Origin: Brachionus manjavacas
Taxonomy: Eukaryota > Rotifera > Eurotatoria > Ploima > Brachionidae
Length of the DNA: 64,000 bases
Direction of reading: 5' to 3'
NCBI GenBank assembly: GCA_019054805.1
Contig: JAHQIY010000005.1
Location: 4,075,501 to 4,139,500, forward strand
The position numbers were made by a program, and so were the translations under genes. Positions 1-10,240 of this stretch are shown piece by piece. Under the pieces are notes generated by a model that was given only the letters and a program-made list of their open reading frames with translations, was not told the DNA's origin and ran no database searches. Position 1 is the first letter of the stretch; each line of letters starts with the position of its first letter.

Positions 1-1620
1 GAGTTCATAGAATTTTGTTGCACTCCATCCATGTCTCAGTAGTTGGTAGATTTAACAAGCTGAATTACTAAGAGTTTAAAAGATATATATTAAATGTCAG
101 ATTAATTTAATCAGGATTATTTTTAATTAGCTCGGTGTGAACTAACTGCAAATAATTGTTAAATTTTTTAATTTAAAATTTGTAAAGATACAACTCCATT
201 GATATAATCTTTGAAGAACAAAGAGAATATCAAATAGCAGTTGGAGTTTGAAGTGAAAAAAATTGCTAGAAATCAAAAATCAAAAACTTGTGGCCTAAAT
301 TTCTCTGATATTTGATATCAAATTCGATAGAGAAAATTTTAAGTTAGAATAGCATGAATTCTAGAAAATATGGCTCATACGCTTTTCAGCACAGAACTCT
401 TTATACTTTTGCCTGCCTGTAAATCACTATTTTTCCATAATTCGCCTGGAAACTTAAAAATAAAATTTAAGAAAAAGTGACAATCTGATTGAACCTATAT
501 CAAAAACGGCTAATGATAAAAAAGCTTTTGAATATTTTTATTCGAGACTGATGAATAGCTTTGTGATCAATAGATCAATGTTGAAGTTTGCTATTCAAGT
601 TTTCTATATTTAATAATATCAACTTGATTTTTACAGATTTTGAAAAAAAAATCAAAAAATTTATTTAAATATTTCAAAGTTTTAAATGGCTTTTTTTTCA
701 CAATCAATTACATAAATTTAATTTTTTAATTTTTATAATTATTTTATACAATTAAATAAATGGAGTTTTAATCGGACTTTCATGACATGGGCACTAGCGT
801 GCTTGTTAGCCTTGAAAAAAATCAACTAGAAGTTTTAGTTTGCCCTAAATTTCTCTGGTATTTGATATCAAATTCGATAGAGAAAATTTTAAGTTAGGAT
901 GGTATGAATTTTAATAGAAAAAAGCGTAATTTATCCGATCTGTGATCGGTGCATTGTGATTTTTCATACAAAAAATTAAAATTCTTAATAAAAGTTAGTA
1001 TTTTAAATTATTTATTTTTCTTAATTATTTCTCTTAAACATAAAAGGTGAAACAAACAATGTTTCATTTAATCGTGCAGTTTAAAAAAATCATAAATAAA
1101 ATTTCGTAATAATTTCGATTATTTTTAATCAAATTGTACGATAGTTTTGAATCGCTACAGTGATGATTTGATTCAAGGATTATAAATATTTACGTTAATT
1201 TTCCTTATTTGACAAAATTTACTATAATTAACGTAAAATACAAAAAAGTAAATCCTAATAAAAAAAATTTATGAATTTACGGTGATTTAAAAAAGTTTTC
1301 GTTAAATTTTGTCAAAAAACGGAAATTAAAGTAAAAAATGATAGAATCCTAGAATCATAAACAATTTTTTATAGTCTTTTTCTAATTTTAAATTAACAAT
1401 TTCTTTTAAAATATATCAGTCTAAAAATTTAATTTTTTGTAAATTTCAAATAATTCAAAATTTTATGTCAATATAAAAATTATTTTACATTTTTACATTT
1501 TCATACTTTTAAATTAAAAAAAAAGAGACAAAATAGAGATATTAGCAGTGACAAGATCTCACCACTAAATTAAATTCTTAATATTTAATTAAAAATCAAA
1601 ATATAAAAAAAGAATAAAAA
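1..1620. other. AT-rich non-coding region
   Basis: No credible coding frame. The stretch is dominated by A/T runs. The only structure seen is the repeat pair listed separately at 294-360 and 844-910. Confidence 0.6.
294..910. repeat. 67-bp direct repeat pair (294-360 and 844-910)
   Basis: Both copies run from CCTAAATTTCTCT to TATGAATT or GCATGAATT and differ at only 4 of 67 positions. They contain TTTGATATCAAA and lie 550 bp apart in the same orientation. Sequence just outside the copies is unrelated, so these look like two copies of a dispersed element rather than a larger duplication. No family assigned. Confidence 0.6.
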
Positions 1621-1689
1621 TATGATTATATGATCAAAGGCCTTTATTAAAAAAAAATTCTTAAAAAATAAAATAAAAAAAAGAACTAT

Positions 1690-1983
1690 CTACCACAAGG
1701 CAGATGAAGAAGAAGCAGAACCACAGCCCAAGTTAAAAGGAGCAGAGTTCCATTGTCCCCAATTTTGTGGAGCAGAGCCTAATGGTAAAGCGTTCCAATT
1801 ATTGAAGGCTAGAGGAGAATCGGTCAACGGTAGAGTGTTCCAGTGATTGTAGGCTAGATGAGAACCAGTCAATGGTAGAGTGTTCAAATTATTGTAGGCT
1901 AGAGGAGAACCGGTCAACGGTAGAGTGTTCCAATTGAGTGGTGCAGTAGCTAAAGGAGCAGCTGATGAAAATCCGCAAGACAT
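1690..1983 (-). CDS. 15-residue-repeat small protein, type A (97 aa)
   Basis: Function unknown. One of six near-identical small intronless genes in this window. The protein starts MSCGFSSAAPLATAPL, carries three 15-residue repeats (W-N-T-L-P-L-T-G-S-P-L-A-Y-N-H with variants such as TDSPLAFNN), then an LGSAPQNWGQWNSAPF linker and a C-terminal GCGSASSSSALW. There is no hydrophobic signal peptide or membrane segment. In this copy the only cysteines are at residue 3 and near the C-terminus, which could allow end-to-end disulfide linking (inference). The start codon follows the family leader ending ATTACAAAG. A TATAAATA box on the minus strand at 2062-2069 lies about 80 bp upstream, and AATAAA lies on the minus strand at 1643-1648. 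It is divergent from the gene at 2361. Six intact copies with in-frame length change argue for a real gene. Low sequence complexity and the N/L/P/T/S/W composition suggest a structural or secreted-material protein, which is unproven. Confidence 0.75.
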   Translation of the reverse strand: MSCGFSSAAPLATAPLNWNTLPLTGSPLAYNNLNTLPLTGSHLAYNHWNTLPLTDSPLAFNNWNALPLGSAPQNWGQWNSAPFNLGCGSASSSSALW

Positions 1984-2360
1984 CTTTGTAATGTTTATTA
2001 TTTTTTCAAGAGGAATGATTGAATAAAAGTATTTTGTGAAGTTTTTTTTTAAATCGATGAATATTTATAAAAATTTGCCATAGCTTTATTGCTTTTATTA
2101 TGGTTCGTTGAATGTCACTTATTTATTTTGATTAATTTTACTTTTCAAATAACCAAAATTTTTTCCTAATTCTTGATGTTTAAACAATTGATCTTTTGAT
2201 TTATTTTGATAAACACCTTTTTTTAAAATCAATTTAGATAAAACTCTTTTATTTTCTTTGGAAATCAGTGAATATAAATATTAGTTAATTTTAAGAAAAT
2301 TAAATTACAAAATACTTTTATTCAATCATTCCTCTTGAAAAAATAATAAACATTACAAAG
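1984..2360. promoter_or_regulatory. Shared divergent promoter, pair 1
   Basis: This 377-bp spacer sits between two divergent repeat-protein genes. TATAAATA occurs on the minus strand at 2062-2069 and on the plus strand at 2273-2280, each about 80-90 bp from its ATG. Both genes share the same leader (AAAATACTTTTATTC through CATTACAAAG), so transcripts probably start about 40-55 nt before ATG. The central 200 bp is unique sequence retained in all three pairs. Confidence 0.6.
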
Positions 2361-2699
2361 ATGTCTTGCGGATTTTCATCAGCTGCTCCTTTAGCTACTG
2401 CTCCACTCAATTGGAACACTCAACCTTTGACCGGTTCTCCTCTAGCTTACAATCACTGGAACACTCTACCGTTGACTGGTTCTCCTCTAGCCTACAATAG
2501 CTGGAACACTCTACCGTTGACTGGTTCTCCTCTAGCCTACAATAGCTGGAACACTCTACCGTTGACTGGTTCTCCTCTAGCCTACAACCATTGGAACACC
2601 TTACCATTAGGCTCTGCTCCACAAAATTGGGGACAATGGAACTCTGCTCCTTTTAACTTGGGCTGTGGTTCTGCTTCTTCTTCTTCTGCCTTGTGGTAG
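2361..2699 (+). CDS. 15-residue-repeat small protein, type B (112 aa)
   Basis: Partner of the gene at 1690 and the same kind of protein: N-terminus MSCGFSSAAPLATAP, four 15-residue repeats instead of three, linker LGSAPQNWGQW, and C-terminal GCGSASSSSALW. It is 15 residues (45 bp) longer than the type A gene, exactly one repeat. The three central repeats are almost identical at DNA level (GGAACACTCTACCGTTGACT recurring every 45 bp), pointing to recent tandem expansion. The first repeat has NTQPLTG. Unlike the other family members, its 3' flank lacks the AATAAAGGCCTTTGATCA end and runs into the inverted duplication at 2787. Function unknown. Confidence 0.75.
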   Translation: MSCGFSSAAPLATAPLNWNTQPLTGSPLAYNHWNTLPLTGSPLAYNSWNTLPLTGSPLAYNSWNTLPLTGSPLAYNHWNTLPLGSAPQNWGQWNSAPFNLGCGSASSSSALW

Positions 2700-2786
2700 A
2701 TAATCCTTTTTTTATTTATTTATCTAATTTTTCTAAAATAAATTATCTAATTTTCGATTTTTAAATTTGGGAAATAATTTTTTTTT

Positions 2787-3276
2787 GTTTGTTCAAACTC
2801 GTTGTCCTGTTGGTCTTGATGCGTCTCTGGCTTTTAACGTGGGTGTTCCTATCTAAATTCAGGACTTGAAGAACCTCGTTAATCTTGGCCGTATCCTGGT
2901 CGTCTGAGTTGCCTGCACCAGCTCCCGTAATTATGATGTTGTTCTCAATACTTTCCGCGTCACTCAGATCCTTTTTGACGCTTGCTATAAGGACTTGCTG
3001 TTGCTCACTTTGCTTTTTCCCTGAGACCATCATACTCCAAGTTTGGAGCGCTGCGGACTTATCAACTTCCTGTTGCTGTTGCTGTAGTTTAAGGGTGTCT
3101 ACTCTCTTCCGTAGGTCAGTAATCTCTACACTCAGTTTCTTGAATGTTGAGCAGAGCGCGCGAATATAATTGTGCATCTTAATTTGGTAGTCTGCGACTT
3201 TGCTAGTTCCTTGATTTAGTGCCATGCAGTCCGCTATATCTAGGATGTCATTCAAAAGGTCCAGTTCAGTTGTCAT
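2787..3276 (-). pseudogene. LINE ORF1 fragment, truncated by duplication breakpoint
   Basis: Codes for the first roughly 160 residues of the ORF1 protein found complete at 13818. These are a charged coiled-coil-like stretch (LRKRVDTLKLQQQQQEVDK) followed by ENNIIITG, the start of the RRM-like domain usual in CR1/L2-type ORF1 proteins. The first ATG in frame is at 3276. After SLNK the homology stops at 2787 and a short unrelated tail follows. This is a passenger of the inverted duplication and not functional. Confidence 0.7.
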
Positions 3277-3831
3277 TGAAACAGATGTTGTCGGGCTCGA
3301 ATATTTTACTATAATTAGGTGCAAATTTTAGATTTTTGCAAATATTATATTTTTTTTTTAAAAGAATTTACCGAAATCATTTACTGATTTCGATATTTTT
3401 TTTACAAAAGAAAAATGGATTTGATTTAAAAATAATAGTTTCATTTAAATAAATCAGACTATCAAAAATAAAAATAGATACCAGTTCATTTATAACTAAC
3501 AATTTATATTATTTTAGATTATATTAAATAAAATTGACAAAAACTTCAGTATTTTTGTTTTCTATTGATAATTTTTTTTATTGCAATATGTTATATAAAT
3601 AAAAATATCATCTATAGTTCATAAAATTTACATGTAAACTCATTACAATGAGAGTTGAGGAACAGAAAGAAAATGCCTCTATCGCATCAAAAAGCAGTTC
3701 CGAGCAGTTTATCCAACAAGTAAATGATATTAATTAAAAAAAAAAAATAAAAAGAATAAAAAAATGATTAACTGATCAAAGGCCTTTATTAAAAAAAATA
3801 TTCTTAAAAATTGAATAAAAATAAGAACTAT
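3277..3831. other. Spacer, duplicated with 13266-13817
   Basis: AT-rich spacer between the ORF1 fragment and the type B gene. It matches the reverse complement of 13266-13817 closely, including a GAACAGAAAGAAAATGCCTC stretch. No coding frame seen. It includes AATAAA on the minus strand serving the gene at 3832. Confidence 0.6.
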
Positions 3832-4170
3832 CTACCAGAAGGCAGATGAAGAAGAAGCAGAACCACAGCCCAAGTAAAAAGGAGCAGAGTTCCATTGTCC
3901 CAAATTTTGTGGAGCAGAGCCTAATGGTAAAGCGTTCCAATTATTGAAGGCTAGAGGAGAATCGGTCAACGGTAGAGTGTTCCAGTGATTGTAAGCTAGA
4001 GGAGAACCGGTTAACGGTAGAGTATTTAAATTATTGTAGGCTAGAGGAGAACCAGTCAACGGTAGAGTGTTCCAGTGGTTGTAGGCCAGAGGAGAACCGG
4101 TCAACGGTAGAGTGTTCCAATTGAGTGGAGCAGTAGCTAAAGGAGCAGCTGATGAAAATCCGCAAGACAT
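3832..4170 (-). CDS. 15-residue-repeat small protein, type B (112 aa)
   Basis: Four 15-residue repeats between the conserved ends MSCGFSSAAPLATAP and GCGSASSSSAFW. It is nearly identical to the gene at 12927 (one residue differs, F for Y in the last repeat), as expected from the inverted duplication. It differs from the 2361 copy by NLNTLPL and TDSPLAFNN repeat variants and by NLGQWNSAPFYLG in the linker. Leader and TATA box are as in the family. Unknown function; likely expressed because frame and promoter are intact. Confidence 0.72.
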   Translation of the reverse strand: MSCGFSSAAPLATAPLNWNTLPLTGSPLAYNHWNTLPLTGSPLAYNNLNTLPLTGSPLAYNHWNTLPLTDSPLAFNNWNALPLGSAPQNLGQWNSAPFYLGCGSASSSSAFW

Positions 4171-4548
4171 CTTTGTAATGTTTATTATTTTTTCAAGAGG
4201 AATGATTGAATAAAAGTATTTTGTAATTTAATTTTCTTAAAATTAACTAATATTTATATTCACTGATTTCCAAAGAAAATAAAAGAGTTTTATCTAAATT
4301 GATTTTAAAAAAAGGTGTTTATCAAAATAAATCAAAAGATCAATTGTTTAAACATCAAGAATTAGGAAAAAATTTTGGTTATTTGAAAAGTAAAATTAAT
4401 CAAAATAAATAAGTGACATTCAACGAACCATAATAAAAGCAATAAAGCTATGGCAAATTTTTATAAATATTCATCGATTTAAAAAAAAAACTTCACAAAA
4501 TACTTTTATTCAATCATTCCTCTTGAAAAAATAATAAACATTACAAAG
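4171..4548. promoter_or_regulatory. Shared divergent promoter, pair 2 (inverted orientation)
   Basis: This 378-bp spacer is the reverse complement of the pair 1 and pair 3 spacers, so here the type B gene is on the minus strand and type A on the plus strand. TATAAATA faces the type A gene at about 4462 (TTTTTATAAATATTCATCG), and the TATA of the type B gene faces the other way near 4250. The common leader flanks both ATGs. Confidence 0.6.
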
Positions 4549-4842
4549 ATGTCTTGCGGATTTTCATCAGCTGCTCCTTTAGCTACTGCACCACTCAATT
4601 GGAACACTCTACCGTTGACCGGTTCTCCTCTAGCCTACAATAATTTGAACACTCTACCATTGACTGGTTCTCCTCTCCCTTGCAATCACTGGAACTCTCT
4701 ACCGTTGACCGATTCTCCTCTAGCCTTCAATAATTGGAACGCTTTACCATTAGGCTCTGCTCCACAAAATTGGGGACAATGGAACTCTGCTCCTTTTAAC
4801 TTGGGCTGTGGTTCTGCTTCTTCTTCATCTGCCTTGTGGTAG
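4549..4842 (+). CDS. 15-residue-repeat small protein, type A (97 aa)
   Basis: Three-repeat member of the family. Its second repeat reads SPLPCNHWNSLPL, which adds a third, mid-protein cysteine not present in the 1690 copy but present in the 12255 copy. The ends MSCGFSS and GCGSASSSSALW are conserved. The poly(A) signal AATAAA is at 4884-4889, followed by GGCCTTT. Compared with its duplication partner at 12255 it differs at several repeat positions, more than the flanking DNA does, which suggests repeat shuffling or gene conversion. Function unknown. Confidence 0.72.
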   Translation: MSCGFSSAAPLATAPLNWNTLPLTGSPLAYNNLNTLPLTGSPLPCNHWNSLPLTDSPLAFNNWNALPLGSAPQNWGQWNSAPFNLGCGSASSSSALW

Positions 4843-4896
4843 ATAGTTCTTTTTTTTATTTTATTTTTTAAGAATTTTTTTTTAATAAAGGCCTTT

Positions 4897-7094
4897 AATA
4901 AGTTAATGGATTATTTTTTTATTAATCCTAAAGTGTTGCCAAATTTATATTTTCTTGGAATGGGATCAATTACCGGTTGATCACTTGACCTTTTTAATAG
5001 CGAGAATACTGTTTAGGAGAATTAAAAACCAAATTTATTGACTCTTAAAATGATATAAACGGAAAGCATTTTTCTTTTTATTATATTCCTTTACATTTAT
5101 GAGCAACATGTTGAAAAATTTACGACAAGATCTGAATTTCTTTCAAATCGCAACCAAAATTACTATGTAGAGAATATGCAAAATAATATCACTAAAGAAG
5201 AGTAGGATAAAATGGAAATTCTAAAGTAGGCTTTTAAAAAATATATAATTAATTCTGGTTAACTTGTTTACATTTTATACTTTTATTTATCTAGAGCTAA
5301 GGCTTGGATAAAAATTGGATAAAGTCAAATAGCTTTCGACTTATATGTCATAAAAAAAATTTGTTGAATGGGTCCAATATTATTCGTATCTTATTAAAAA
5401 TATCTAAGAATAGAGAATTTAAAAACAAATATGATTTTTTCTATGTTTAACAAGATAATAAAAAGAAATCATTCAAGCGCAATTTAATATCATGTAACTG
5501 CAACAAAGTTGAATTAACAAGAGTTGCTTTTAATAGGTTTTTGAATAAAAAAATAATCTTAACTCCTTGTACAACTAAAACAAGTAAAAAATAGCAGAAA
5601 GATTAACTTGGCGAAACATAACAACCCATTAACTTAAGATTTAATTCAAAAGTTCAAGATTAATGAAATTTAAACAAAGAAAAGAATAAATCATAATTAT
5701 TTTATTTAATTAATTTGATTAGAATAAATATAAATGATTTTCAATTTAATATCGGAGCACTCTTGCATCAGTATTGGACTCACATCGCGAGCCGCAATTA
5801 CAATTTGAACAAATAAGCAAAACAAAATATTTTTAGACTTAAAGTTTCACTGGTCATTTAAGCTTCATCGAAGAAAGGACACAAATCTTCCAGGCTTACG
5901 TGGGCATCACATTTTGTACAAAGTTTCTATATCAGCACAAAAATATGTGAATTTTTGGGAACAAATTTTTATTTGTTTTCTTTGACTCCCACAGCCAAAA
6001 GCTCATGGTTCCTCAACGCCATTCGAAACAGAATAGTGCAGTGATCGATGTGTGAGATGGCGGATACAAATATATCGTACTTTGAGATCAAACGCGATAT
6101 TGGACGAATCATTTAGGCTTATTTTAAAATGGTTTGACTCCTTTGGGTCAGCTTCTGTAATGATTAACTCGACTTCCAGCTTGATGTCTTAACGTTATGC
6201 CAGATCGGATCACTCTTTTAAAATAATCTTCTACACAGATACTGGACATATTCGTCTCAATCAGCGCTGGCTTTTATTGCGAGTTTTTTGGCAGCGATTG
6301 CTTGTCATCTACCAATGTCTCTGCCGATTTAGTTTTTCTTCCGCTGAGGATTTTGAATTCTTTCTATGTACTCGACTTCGACTAATTCTACTGAAAGGAA
6401 TTATTAAAATATCGGGTTGATCATTTAATTTGCATTCCATCTGGTTTAATTTTTTGTGTTTGAATTACAAAATGTATCCAATGTTGAAATAACATTGAAA
6501 ATAGTGCGATGTTTCAAATATTTTTTTCAGTTTCAAAAAAAAATAATATTAAGTTTAAATTGCAAACATGAAAAACTTTGTTTTTTTTTTATAGATTTTG
6601 ACTTTGAGTTCGTGAAATATTGTTCCTAAAGATAATATTTCTGGTTTAAAAAACTATCTACGCTCTGTTTTTCGTTTTTCGTAAATTGAGTTTTTGTTAA
6701 AATGCACCAAACGAAAGTAAATTATCCCTAACGTCAAAATTTTATAAGAAGAAAACTAGTTTTTCGGGTCTAGTCGCTTAGATAAACTGTGGTTCACCTG
6801 TAACTGGAACAATTCTTGTTCTCAGGTTTTATGAACTATTAATTAACCTGTTTTAAAAAATTTTCACCGAATTTTGAAATTTTTTCATCTATTTAGAAAA
6901 ATAAAATAAAAAATAAGAAAAAAATTATTACATAGAAAATTTAAAGTTGGGCTGAGTAGGTAAATTTTGCGAAATAGATGAATCTATTTTCCCCAAAGTC
7001 AAACACATAAAGTGTGAAAAATTTATTTTAATTTTCTTTAATCTTTATTATTTTTGTTTAAAGGCAAAGATTTAAGTAGATTTAAGTTAAAATT
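4897..7094. other. Intergenic region with a less AT-rich island
   Basis: 4897-5740 is AT-rich with no frame worth reporting. 5740-6400 is visibly richer in G and C and on the minus strand gives short coding-like stretches (for example KYDIFVSAISHIDHC) broken by stops. It may be an old gene or transposon relic that I cannot name. 6400-7094 is AT-rich again. Confidence 0.4.
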
Positions 7095-7147
7095 TTGAAT
7101 TTTGTGAAGACATTTAGTAGTAGAAGTAGTAGTTCTTGCTGCGACAC

Positions 7148-8857
7148 CTAACATGTAGATTGTCTAAGCCCATCACCGCCAATTGGCCGTGTAGAGCTGT
7201 AGCAGCCGATTCCATTGAACTTATCTAAAGCCATTTTAAAATTAGCGATTGACTTGGATTTCACCACGTTTTCTGGCAACCTATTCCAATGCGGAACTAC
7301 TCTGTTTGAGAAAAATACATGTCTGGCATTTACTGCAGCCGCAAAATCGTTTCTAATTTTAGCTGGGAAACTTTCTCTCTGGACTCTGATACTATTTCCT
7401 CTTAACGCCCCGGCTGGTCCCTTGTTTTCTGATTTATTCACTAGATTCTTGACCAAGCTTACCTTTTCTATTCCATTTACTAGTTTGTACATTTCAATCA
7501 AGTCCCCTCTCACTCTTCTTTCACTCAGCTTTGTCTGTCCTAATTTTGTAAGCCTCTTTTCATACGGCATGTTTCTTACAGAAAAAGGTAATTTTGTTGC
7601 CCTCTCTTGCACCTTTTCCAACCCATTCACGTCCATTTTCATACTTGGATTCCAAACCTGCACTGCGTAATCTAGGTGGGGTCTCACCATGGATATATAC
7701 AATCTTACCCACAGTCTTTCCTCTCTACTTGTAGACGTTCGCTTTAGCATTCCAAGTACCCTACTCGCTTTCACACAAGCACTTTTCACTTGGCTGGTCC
7801 ACTTTAAATCTGATAAAACCATCACTCCAAGATCCCTTTCACAATCTGTAATCGCTAGTATAACATTCCTGTTGATTTTTTGTGTATATTTATGCCTTTC
7901 ATTTAGTCTGCCGAAATGCATTACTTTACATTTGTTAGCACAAAGTCCCATACGCCAAACCTCTATCCATTGACATACTGCATCCAGATCTTTCTGTAAC
8001 ATCGCTCTCTCATAAACATTATTAACTATACCGAGTATTTTTGAGTCATCTGCATACAATTCCATTCTATTTAAAACGCAGACAGGTAGGTCATTTATGT
8101 ACAAAACAAATATTAGGGGTCCAAGTACAGATCCTTGCGGAACTCCACTCAGTACCTTTGACCATCTAGAAACTCCATCTCCAAGTACAACTCGCTGAGT
8201 TCTCATACTCAAAAAGTCTTCGAGCCAACTTTCTATTTTCTCACCCAGTCCATAACCACGTAGTTTATGAAGAAGTCTTTGATGCGGTGCCGTATCAAAA
8301 GCCTTTGAGAAGTCTAATAGTATTTCATCCACACTGTTACCTTTGGCCAACTCAGTCGTGATCATATCAAGCGTTTCAAGTAGATTCATTACACAACCTT
8401 TCTTTGGAACAAATCCATGTTGACTTCCAATTATTAGATTATTCTCTTGAAGGTAAAACATTATTAGGTCCCTGACAATACCTTCCAGAACTTTACGAGC
8501 GACAGACGTCAGTGATACGGGTCGATAATTAGCTGGCTCTAATTTACTTCCTTTTTTGAAGATCGGAGACACGTTTGTTCTTTTCCACTCTTTTGGGATT
8601 TTTCCTGTCTCTAATGATTTTTCGAAAATTATCTTCAATGGAACTGACATCGTTTTTGCGCAGTTTTTCAGTATCAGTGGATGTACTTGGTCTGCGCCCA
8701 TCGATTTGTTGCCATTTAATTTCTCTAGTCTCCGTTCAATCAGATCCTCGTTTAGCTCCTGCATGACATTCTCAATATCGAAAGTAGAGGAAGTACGTAA
8801 GGGAAAAAAAGACAAATTATCATTGATTATTATTAAAGACTGAATGAAACTGATCAT
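7148..8857 (-). pseudogene. LINE reverse transcriptase segment (569 codons open)
   Basis: The reverse transcriptase makes cDNA by target-primed reverse transcription in non-LTR elements. Visible blocks: IFKKGS near residue 99, NYRPVSLTSV near 110, LDFSKAFD at 181-188, SGVPQGSVLGPL at 237-248, the catalytic YADD at 268-271, and the C-terminal thumb/linker with LDYAVQVWNPS. The catalytic aspartates are present, so the polymerase core looks intact. The endonuclease upstream is out of frame (stops near 8860-8965), which makes the copy defective. The ATG at 8857 is only the first in an open frame, not the true start of the original protein. Confidence 0.8.
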
Positions 8858-8965
8858 TTAATAGCTCAGCTATCAGTTTTTTGTCACTCGTTACTTCACC
8901 CTCTTTTGTTCTTAACATTCTTATTACTTCCTAAACTCCCATTTTGCTTCTTACATAGGCATAAA

Positions 8966-9645
8966 TTAGTTTCGGGTCACTTTTTGCTTTTTTAGACAGT
9001 TCTCATAATCCGATTTTACATTTCTTAACTTCTGTTTTAACTCTCTACATGCTTTTACATAATAATATATACTTATTTCAAATGAACATTTATTACATTC
9101 TTTCATCTTATACCAAGCTCGATGCTTTAGTTTTATCACTCTATTAACCTCGTAGTTCATCCATTTTTCGCTCTTTCGCAAATACTCTCTTTTCTCGGGT
9201 ATGTTTTTCTCATAGAGTCGCAGATACACATTCAGAAAACTTGCAAAAGATTCATTAACATCCCGTCCAACAAATTCTTTTTTCCAGTCCACTGACCCCA
9301 TACCAGGGTTGATTTGGTAAAAATCAGCTTTTCTTACGTTTTTTCTCTTTTTTTTCGTAAATCTTGTGCTCACATCTTTCATTGCAAATTTCCACTCTAT
9401 CAACACATGATCCTTCTCGGCTTCACCTAGTGGTGGCAAAGCCCTCACTTCCAGAACTCTTTCAGGCTCACTCGTTAACAGTAGATCAAGTACACTTGAA
9501 TTTCCATTTTTTCCATATATAAATGTTTGAAAATCCACACACTGAATCATATAGGATTCATCTAAGCCTTCCAAGAACCGCATCTCATTTTCTCCACTGG
9601 CATTTCCGCCATCACATGTCCAGCTGATTTCTGGGAAATTGAAAT
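8966..9645 (-). pseudogene. LINE endonuclease C-terminal part plus linker
   Basis: The reading frame is open past the ATG at 9583 up to about 9645, where DFNFPEISW (the DFN motif of the apurinic-type endonuclease) is seen. SVLDLLLT and DHVLIEW follow, corresponding to the last endonuclease motifs, then a basic linker. It ends at a stop just after KVTRN. The reverse transcriptase continues in another frame. The N-terminal half of the endonuclease is missing. Confidence 0.7.
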
Positions 9646-9654
9646 CTCAACAGA

Positions 9655-9720
9655 CTATCATTCAATGGCCCACTGAATCCAGGTGGGCCATTGAATGACA
9701 ATGGCCCACCTGGATTCAAG
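9655..9720. repeat. Imperfect palindrome at transposon junction
   Basis: ATTCAATGGCCCAC is followed by GTGGGCCATTGAAT and then AATGGCCCACCTGGATTC again, giving a partly nested inverted and direct repeat exactly where the truncated LINE meets an unrelated coding relic. It could be a repair or insertion scar. Confidence 0.45.
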
Positions 9721-9981
9721 TCCAGGCTCAAGAAATCCACCACTCACCATCGCAACAACAGCATCAACCCACTCCGTCATCATTGCCCCAACAGTCTATG
9801 AAATCCCAAACTGACAACCCTCGAGTCACAGTCCAACACCAACACCTCAAACAGCACCAGCAAAACGAAAACCAGGCCGCCCACCAAAACAAGAAGTCAT
9901 ACAGCCCAAAAATCGTCACACAAACACTGCACTTAGAAGATTAGAAAGGATCATTCCTTATTTACACTGGCCACAGAAATG
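9690..9981 (+). pseudogene. Relic resembling the 3' end of an LTR-retrotransposon pol/gag
   Basis: An unusually C/A-rich stretch for this genome. One frame gives a Q/H/P-rich run; another gives AKRKPGRPPKQEV followed by RRLERIIPYLHWPQK and a stop at 9981. The KRKPGRPPK basic motif resembles the tail of Ty3/gypsy-type polyproteins (family knowledge) but is also an AT-hook-like motif found elsewhere. The two frames suggest one frameshift. No LTRs found. Identity is tentative. Confidence 0.35.
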
Positions 9982-10044
9982 ACGTTTTCAATTTATATTT
10001 TAGATTGAATAAAAGCTAAGAAAACTGTTTCCTTTTTGATTCAA

Positions 10045-10168
10045 GAACACAACAGTAGACTGTATAGGGGAAAATGAAAACGGTATAATGTTGGAAAGAA
10101 TAATCAATGAGTTAGACTTTTCAGTAATAAATGATAAGCGTCCTACTTTCAATATTTTTAATAAGTTC
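10045..10168 (+). pseudogene. LINE endonuclease fragment
   Basis: The frame gives ENENGIMLERIINELDFSVINDKRPTF, which matches the pattern G-x-L-E-x-(L/I)-x2-x-LDF-x-V-(I/L)-ND-x2-PTF found in apurinic-type endonucleases of non-LTR elements. It is about 40 codons long with broken ends. Nothing else of the element is recognisable around it. Confidence 0.4.
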
Positions 10169-10240
10169 TAGCGTTTAGATCGCCACATATAATGTAGTTT
10201 TCTTTTTTTTCTTTATTAGGTTTTATTGCCTTATTCACTA

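Larger units (their letters stand above)
2787..4896. repeat. Inverted segmental duplication, copy 1
   Basis: This 2.1-kb block reads as the reverse complement of 12201-14307. It carries a LINE ORF1 fragment, a 500-bp spacer, a type B gene, the shared promoter and a type A gene, in the same relative order. The left break falls inside the LINE ORF1 at GTTTGTTCAAACTC. The right break falls just after the AAAGGCCTTT that closes the gene unit. The ORF1 parts differ at only two residues over about 150, so the duplication is recent. Confidence 0.85.
7095..9650 (-). mobile_element. CR1/L2-like non-LTR retrotransposon, 5' truncated and frameshifted
   Basis: On the minus strand the order is the end of an endonuclease domain, a linker, reverse transcriptase, a short 3' UTR and a simple-repeat tail of TAC units near 7105. 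The 5' end stops inside the endonuclease at about 9650, with no ORF1 or start of the endonuclease, as expected from incomplete target-primed reverse transcription. Between 8857 and 8966 the frame is broken by a frameshift and a stop, so the copy cannot make the full protein. It resembles CR1/L2-type elements through SGVPQGSVLGPL and the microsatellite-like 3' end. Confidence 0.85.

Noticed and set aside
2407..2622. Out-of-frame open frames across the 45-bp repeats (also at 12298-12543 and 12973-13251)
   Set aside because: A repeat unit that is a multiple of three keeps all frames open if one unit is; the sense frame has the conserved ends, promoter and stop context.
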